A DNA stretch of 33,466 nucleotides, from NCBI GenBank assembly GCA_007695295.1, contig REEB01000171.1, positions 1 to 33,466 of the forward strand, in the 5' to 3' direction. Positions 29,065 through 33,466 of this stretch are shown here, one piece after another. A model generated the notes under the pieces. That model ran no database searches. It was given only the letters and a program-made list of their open reading frames with translations, and was not told the origin of the DNA. The translations under genes were made by a program, and so were the position numbers. Positions within the stretch are counted from its first letter, which is position 1. Each line of letters starts with the position of its first letter. This DNA is from Puniceicoccaceae bacterium (GTDB taxonomy: Bacteria > Verrucomicrobiota > Verrucomicrobiia > Opitutales > Opitutaceae).

Positions 29065-29621
29065 GCGGAGCGGGCGCCCTTTTCATCGATCGCGACGGCA
29101 CCCTCATCGAAGACCGCAACTATCTCGGCGACCCCGACGAGGTCGCCCTCCTGCCCGGCGTGGCCAAAGCCCTCGCCCGCGCCCGCGCCCTCGGCTACCG
29201 CCTCTACCTTTTCACCAACCAATCCGGTGTCGGCCGCGGCTACTTCACCCTCGGGGATGTCCATGCCGTAAACCGGCGCATGGAGGAGCTGCTCGGTCTG
29301 TCCCCGCCGGTTTTCGATGCCATCGGCATCGCCCCCGAGCATCCCGACGATCCCCCGGTCTACCGCAAACCCAGCCCCCGCTTCATCTTCGAACACATCG
29401 CGGCGGATAATCTCGACCCGGCCCACTGTTACATGATCGGCGATTCTCCCGCGGACTGGCAGGCCGCTCTCAACGCACAGATCCACCCCATCGCCCTCAC
29501 CACCGGCCCCCGAGGCGATCCCTCCGACCACCCGCTCATCCGAGAAAACCGCATCCACGTCTACTCCGGCCTCCCGGCCTTCGTCGCCAGCCTGCAGCCC
29601 GCACCATGGATCGGTGAATAG
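29061..29621 (+). CDS. gmhB: D-glycero-D-manno-heptose-1,7-bisphosphate 7-phosphatase
   Basis: A HAD-superfamily histidinol-phosphatase-type enzyme (186 residues) removing the 7-phosphate from heptose bisphosphate, the step after the adjacent kinase. HAD motif I is LFIDRDGTLIEDRNYL (D10, D12), motif II is FTNQSGVGRG, motif III Lys is in VYRKPSPRF and motif IV is MIGDSPADWQAA. In E. coli GmhB a zinc loop with three cysteines and a histidine precedes the RKP motif. Here that region is PEHPDDPPVYRKP with no cysteine, so the zinc site is lost or absent. The start overlaps the kinase stop by ATGA. Confidence 0.93.
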   Translation: MSGAGALFIDRDGTLIEDRNYLGDPDEVALLPGVAKALARARALGYRLYLFTNQSGVGRGYFTLGDVHAVNRRMEELLGLSPPVFDAIGIAPEHPDDPPVYRKPSPRFIFEHIAADNLDPAHCYMIGDSPADWQAALNAQIHPIALTTGPRGDPSDHPLIRENRIHVYSGLPAFVASLQPAPWIGE

Positions 29622-29680
29622 CCCCCCATCCGACTCGGCTCGATCGCAGCATTCATCCATCTCCCGACAACCCTCCCCCC

Positions 29681-31081
29681 ATGGCCACTTCTCCCCCCAT
29701 CCTTCGCGTCAGTCCGAACGCCCGCCACCTCCAGTCCGCCGACGGCCGACCCTTTTTCTTTCTCGCCGACACCGCCTGGGAATTATTCCACCAACTCGAC
29801 CGCGAGGAAACGACCCACTACCTTGAGGACCGTGCGGCCAAGGGGTTCACCGTCATCATGGCGGTGGTGCTGGCCGAGCGCGACGGCCTCCGCAAGCCCA
29901 ACGCCTACGGTGAGATCCCACTGCTCGACCTCGACCCCGCCCGGCCCAATCCCCGCTATTTCGAGCACGTCGATTTCGTCGTCGAAAAGGCCGCCGAGCT
30001 CGGCCTGGTGATTGGGATGCTGCCCACTTGGGGTGACAAGGTAACCGATGCCCTCGGCGGAAGCGGCCCGGTCATCTTCAACCCCGCCAACGCCCGCAGC
30101 TTCGGCGCCTTTCTCGGGCAGCGCTACCGCCACCGGCCACTCATCTGGATTCTTGGCGGCGATCGCAACATCGACTCCGACCCCATCCTGGAAACCTGGA
30201 GGGCCATGGCGCACGGCCTGCGGTCGGGCGACGAAGGTCGCCATCTCATCACCTTCCACCCCCGCGGCATGCAGACGTCGAGCTGCTGGCTGCACAACGA
30301 AGACTGGCTCGACTTCAATCTCTACCAGTCCGCCCACCTCCGGAAGTATCAAAGGGTCTACGATTTCGCACTAAACGATTACCTGCTTCAGCCGCCCAAA
30401 CCCACCGTCGAAGGAGAACCGGCTTACGAGGACATACCGGTCCACTTCTGGGTTTACATCGACTGGCAGACCGACCCGGAGGTGCGCCGCAATGTGCTGG
30501 ACGACGACAACCTCATCCGCGACCCCGGCTATTTCGAGGAGGGCTTTTTCGACGCCGTTGACATGCGTGTCCACGCCTACTGGAACCTCCTGTCGGGCGC
30601 CTGTGGCTTTGCCTACGGCAACAACGCCGTCTGGCAAATGCTGCGCAAAGGCGAAGAGCCCGCCATACCCACGCTGTGCGACTGGCGGGATGCGCTCGAC
30701 CGCCCGGGCGCACGGCAGGTTTCATTGATCAAGGCGCTCTTCCTCTCCCGGGATTTTTCCCGACTGCGCCCGGACCAAGCCGTCGTTTACGGACCCAACC
30801 CGCACGATGAAAACCATGTCCGCGCAGCCTCGGCCGAGGATGGATCCTTTGCCCTTGCCTACCTCCCTCAGGGCAAGTCCATCATCGCGGTTTTGGGCAA
30901 GATCGCCGGACCGCGCGTCCGTGCCTGGTGGTTTGACCCACGCTGCGGAGAAGCCCTTCCGGCCGGCGCCTTCGAAAACCGCGGACACGCCACCTTCGAG
31001 CCACCGTCCTCGGGACATGGCCATGACTGGGTGCTGGTGCTCGAAGATGCCTCCGCTTTCGACAAGCCGCCGGGGGCCTGA
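29681..31081 (+). CDS. DUF4038 / GH140-like glycoside hydrolase
   Basis: 466 residues. The N-terminal barrel has the DUF4038 (apiosidase-like, GH140) beginning FFFLADTAWELFHQLDREET, then KGFTVIMAVVL, GMLPTWGDKV and IWILGGDRN. The C-terminal part from about 385 (FALAYLPQGKSIIAVLGKIA, VRAWWFDPRCGEALP) matches the small collagen-binding-like domain that usually accompanies DUF4038. GH140 enzymes cleave apiose from rhamnogalacturonan-II; the substrate here is not established. No signal peptide is visible, so the enzyme may be intracellular, acting on imported oligosaccharides. The gene is 59 bp after gmhB. Confidence 0.88.
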   Translation: MATSPPILRVSPNARHLQSADGRPFFFLADTAWELFHQLDREETTHYLEDRAAKGFTVIMAVVLAERDGLRKPNAYGEIPLLDLDPARPNPRYFEHVDFVVEKAAELGLVIGMLPTWGDKVTDALGGSGPVIFNPANARSFGAFLGQRYRHRPLIWILGGDRNIDSDPILETWRAMAHGLRSGDEGRHLITFHPRGMQTSSCWLHNEDWLDFNLYQSAHLRKYQRVYDFALNDYLLQPPKPTVEGEPAYEDIPVHFWVYIDWQTDPEVRRNVLDDDNLIRDPGYFEEGFFDAVDMRVHAYWNLLSGACGFAYGNNAVWQMLRKGEEPAIPTLCDWRDALDRPGARQVSLIKALFLSRDFSRLRPDQAVVYGPNPHDENHVRAASAEDGSFALAYLPQGKSIIAVLGKIAGPRVRAWWFDPRCGEALPAGAFENRGHATFEPPSSGHGHDWVLVLEDASAFDKPPGA

Positions 31082-31233
31082 CCCAAGCCTTCGCCCCGCG
31101 GCGCCGGTCGGCCAAAACGCGATCCCCGCACCCCCTCCGCTCGCCAGATGGGACACTTTGCATGCGCAATGAGCGCTCCGGGGGACCCGCTTTGCATTTG
31201 ACCCTCATTCGCCGACGGCAGAACGTTTCCGCA

Positions 31234-32247
31234 ATGTCTCCTTCTGCTCCGACTCTCACCGAGAGCTTCTGCCGCGATCTCGCCCCGGACAACCTCACCT
31301 CACGCAGGACCCAGCGCTACCGGGGCGGAGGCTTTCACCTTTCCCTCGCCACGGACTGCACCGTCGACGAGCGGGAACTGCTAACCCGGCTCTATTCAGC
31401 GACGGGCGAAGTCATGCGGCTGACCGATCCCGCCCTCGCCGACAATCCCCTCCGGGAAGGACAAATGGTCGACATGGCGCGCCGCTCCGAGCTTCATTTG
31501 CTCGAAGAACAACTCCTCGCCTCGATCCGTGAGATCGCATCTTCCCGATCCGACAGCGTGCGCAAGGCCTTTCTGCGCCTCGCCACCGGGCCTTTTGCCA
31601 GCATGTGCGAGTACTTCCTCCTCATCCAAGCCGGTGGAGTTGAGAAGGAGTACATTCAAACCCTCCACTACCTCGCACGGGATCATCGCAAAATCATGCG
31701 GGCGTTTTTTGAGGATCTCGACCCCCCCACCCGCAAACACGACACCGCCATCCGCCAGCATTCGCTCGACCTGCTGCTGGAAAAGTGGCGCACCGGCCTT
31801 TTCCGCAGCAAGGACCACCCCCTCATCATCCGTTTCCAGACCTTCTACCATGGCACGGTCGCGGAACGTTGCCTGGAGTTTGCCGAGCTGGACCAGATCT
31901 TCTACCAGCTCGCCCACAATTGCCTGCGGTTCTCCTCCACCCAAGTCCTCGACATCACGGTGCTGCTCACCGGAGACGGCCGCAATCTGCGCTGGATCTT
32001 CAGCAATGCCATCGCTCCGGACCACGCCGCCAAACTCCAGGCCATCCTCGACGACGGGCTCAATCCCTTCGAGCACGGCGTCGCCACGGGTGACGGCGAA
32101 GGCCACGGGCTCGGCTTCGTCGGCGAGGTCGTCGTCCATGCCTTCGGGCTCTCCGACCTGTACGAAGCGCTCAAGAAAGGGCATCTCGGCATAAGTGTCG
32201 CCAAGGATCGCTTCCTGCTCTGGTTTCACTGGCCGGCCGTGGCCTGA
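31234..32247 (+). CDS. Divergent HATPase-type (histidine kinase-like) protein
   Basis: 337 residues from the ATG at 31234; an ATG at 31162 adds 24 non-conserved residues. The C-terminal third looks like a GHKL ATP-binding domain. An N-box-like YQLAHNCLRFS has H228/N229. The strand-loop LLTGDGRNLRWIFSNAIAPD replaces the usual DNGxG motif with S-N-A. It is followed by NPFEHGVATGDGEGHGLGF, a G2-like lid, and a final strand pair (GHLGISVAKDRFLLWFHWP). The N-terminal region is helical with no membrane segment. The phospho-accepting His of an H-box is not obvious (candidates HYLARDHRK or TRKHDTAIRQ). It could be a soluble sensor kinase or a non-catalytic HATPase protein. No response regulator is adjacent. 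DUF2237 follows after 8 bp. Confidence 0.6.
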   Translation: MSPSAPTLTESFCRDLAPDNLTSRRTQRYRGGGFHLSLATDCTVDERELLTRLYSATGEVMRLTDPALADNPLREGQMVDMARRSELHLLEEQLLASIREIASSRSDSVRKAFLRLATGPFASMCEYFLLIQAGGVEKEYIQTLHYLARDHRKIMRAFFEDLDPPTRKHDTAIRQHSLDLLLEKWRTGLFRSKDHPLIIRFQTFYHGTVAERCLEFAELDQIFYQLAHNCLRFSSTQVLDITVLLTGDGRNLRWIFSNAIAPDHAAKLQAILDDGLNPFEHGVATGDGEGHGLGFVGEVVVHAFGLSDLYEALKKGHLGISVAKDRFLLWFHWPAVA

Positions 32248-32255
32248 GTCCTCCC

Positions 32256-32633
32256 ATGTCACCCAACGAACCCCGCCCGAAAAACGTCCTCGGAGGCCCG
32301 CTCAAAGCCTGCAGCCTCGATCCAGTAACCGGGTTTTTCCGCGACGGCACCTGCCGCACCTGTCCGGAGGATGTCGGCTCGCACACGGTTTGCGCCGAGG
32401 TGACGGAGACTTTCCTGGAGTTCTCTCGGAAGGCCGGCAACGATCTATCCACTCCGGTTCCCGCCTATGGGTTTCCCGGATTGCGGCCCGGCGACCGTTG
32501 GTGCGTCTGTGCGGAGCGCTGGCTCGAAGCACTTGAGGCCGATTGTGCTCCGCCGGTCATCCTCGCCGCCACCGCGGAGGCAGCCCTGGAAAGCGTTCCT
32601 TTGCCGCTCCTTCAGAAGCACGCCACCGCCTGA
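32256..32633 (+). CDS. DUF2237 family protein
   Basis: 125 residues, a single DUF2237/COG3651 domain of unknown function, widespread in bacteria and also found in some eukaryotes. Conserved features: NVLGGPLKACSLDPVTGFFR, DGTCRTCPEDVGSHTVCAEV, GNDLSTPVPAYGFPGL and GDRWCVCAERWLEA. There are several conserved cysteines (CRTC and CVC pairs), suggesting a metal or redox site; this is inference. It starts 8 bp after the HATPase-type gene, so the two may be cotranscribed. No clear Shine-Dalgarno sequence. Confidence 0.93.
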   Translation: MSPNEPRPKNVLGGPLKACSLDPVTGFFRDGTCRTCPEDVGSHTVCAEVTETFLEFSRKAGNDLSTPVPAYGFPGLRPGDRWCVCAERWLEALEADCAPPVILAATAEAALESVPLPLLQKHATA

Positions 32634-32799
32634 GAGCGTCGGCTTCGCTGGCGGCCGGCTGATCGCACCAAGCCACAAGGGGTCCAAGTGGGGCATCGGC
32701 GGCAGAGCCTGGTGCCATCCGGATGCGGTTGACACCCCCGGGGAGCGGGGCATCGTTTCCCTCAGCATCCCCTAAAAACCCCTAACCCCGGGAAAACCC

Positions 32800-33117
32800 A
32801 TGAGACCATCAAGTCTCGAAGACATTAAGCCGCAGAAAACATTCTGCCCTCATTGCAAAAAAGATGTCGTGCCCCACATCCTTGATTCCCCGCTTGGTCA
32901 ATCCGAACCACGGGCGCAAATCCTGGGAGTGACGCAGCCTCCGGTGGAGCCCATGCACCTTTATTATGCAGAGTGCCCCCAATGCCACCATCGCATCTAC
33001 TCAAAAATTGTTGATGAGTTAAACAATCCCGCACGGTCGATTGACTGGATGAGCTGGTTGATCGTGGCCGCCGCACTCGGCGCCATGGTCATGCTCTACT
33101 TCGCTTTCAACCGCTGA
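32800..33117 (+). CDS. Small zinc-ribbon membrane protein
   Basis: 105 residues, no family recognised. Two CxxC pairs, FCPHCKK (near residue 15) and CPQCHHR (near 60), could form a zinc ribbon on the cytoplasmic side. A single C-terminal helix (MSWLIVAAALGAMVMLYFAF) would anchor it in the inner membrane. The gene is markedly lower in G+C than its neighbours by eye, suggesting recent acquisition or relaxed codon use. In the 166-bp gap upstream, a TTGACA (32729-32734) could be a -35 box without a good -10. Function unknown. Confidence 0.75.
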   Translation: MRPSSLEDIKPQKTFCPHCKKDVVPHILDSPLGQSEPRAQILGVTQPPVEPMHLYYAECPQCHHRIYSKIVDELNNPARSIDWMSWLIVAAALGAMVMLYFAFNR

Positions 33118-33164
33118 AATAGCGGGGTTGGAACTCGATAAACGCAAGCCGACCGTGCCCGAGG

Positions 33165-33466
33165 TCAGGCGGGGCGCCGGCAGCGTACGACCAAGGCGGC
33201 CAGAAGCGCCAGAATCCCCGCCAACAAGCCGGCCGTGTGCGGCTCCGGCACCAGTGCAACCACCTCGAGGCTGTCGATGCGGCGCACTCCCGCCCAATCC
33301 CCGAAAAGCAGGGGCTCCGCATCAAGGAAAAACCCCACTGCGGTAATGTCCGCTGACGGAAGCGGACCCGGCAGCTGAGGCCCCAGGGCAAGCCCGGCCA
33401 TGGCGGAGTTGCCGGGGGCTCCATCGAAATCGACGGCACGCCAACCTGTTTCACTCCAGGTGAAGG
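33165..33466 (-). CDS. PEP-CTERM sorting-domain protein (5' part outside window)
   Basis: The frame is open to the right edge; 99 residues of the C-terminus are visible and the start is missing. The last 30 residues are a PEP-CTERM signal: the VPEP motif, a hydrophobic helix (LLAGILALLAALVV) and a basic end (RCRRPA). Such proteins are processed by exosortase and exported to the surface or matrix in exopolysaccharide-making bacteria. The visible upstream part (FFLDAEPLLFGDWAG, RIDSLEVVAL) is beta-rich, as in many PEP-CTERM proteins, but gives no function. No exosortase gene is in the window. It is convergent with the zinc-ribbon gene. Confidence 0.88.
   Translation of the reverse strand, partial: FTWSETGWRAVDFDGAPGNSAMAGLALGPQLPGPLPSADITAVGFFLDAEPLLFGDWAGVRRIDSLEVVALVPEPHTAGLLAGILALLAALVVRCRRPA

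Noticed and set aside
31154-31197. CTTTGCAT repeated 36 bp apart upstream of the HATPase-type gene
   Set aside because: Two eight-base matches are too short to call an operator without comparison to related genomes.

Overview
The window is a high-GC bacterial chromosome segment that best fits the Verrucomicrobiota, probably an Opitutae-like lineage. The evidence is indirect. A small protein at 24541-24984 matches the Minf_1886 family, which is restricted to Verrucomicrobiota and Planctomycetota. A PEP-CTERM sorting signal sits at the right edge. A large subtilase ends in a DSDLDG...LEFALGLDP module of the kind common in Verrucomicrobiota secreted proteins. A DUF4038/apiosidase-type glycoside hydrolase and LPS heptose genes point to a Gram-negative, polysaccharide-using cell. 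Strong G/C at third codon positions creates very long open frames on the wrong strand; these are ignored. I saw no tRNA, rRNA, CRISPR array, intact insertion sequence or prophage.

Left part (1-10000, + strand): the almost complete end of an rfbA/rmlA sugar-nucleotide gene, an anchored multidomain subtilase with its own likely promoter and terminator, then carB, purU and a threonine ammonia-lyase with an ACT domain. The last three are closely spaced and link carbamoyl phosphate, one-carbon and isoleucine metabolism. carA is not in the window.

Middle (10066-20982): a minus-strand exported serine hydrolase of the beta-lactamase fold with a long N-terminal extension, then a minus-strand unit transcribed lrp-like regulator > class I aminotransferase > der (the last two overlap by ATGA). 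Divergent from this is a plus-strand unit pdxJ > acpS > large SGNH-like hydrolase. A 388-bp stretch without a convincing gene separates it from a UvrD/Rep-type helicase.

Right part (21187-33466): a minus-strand unit Minf_1886 > M16 protease (two M16 halves) > DUF2161 nuclease-fold protein. Divergent from it is a Fur-family regulator with a palindrome over its presumed promoter. Next come a small ribbon-helix-helix-like protein, a small proline-rich protein and a DUF192 lipoprotein. A plus-strand run of an M24 peptidase, heptose-7-phosphate kinase, heptose bisphosphate phosphatase and a GH140-like hydrolase follows. It is followed by a divergent HATPase-type protein, a DUF2237 protein, a lower-GC zinc-ribbon membrane protein and the truncated 3' end of a PEP-CTERM protein. 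No obvious novel defence or mobile system is present; the most unusual genes are the HATPase-like protein, the SGNH protein and the serine hydrolase with its extra N-terminal region.
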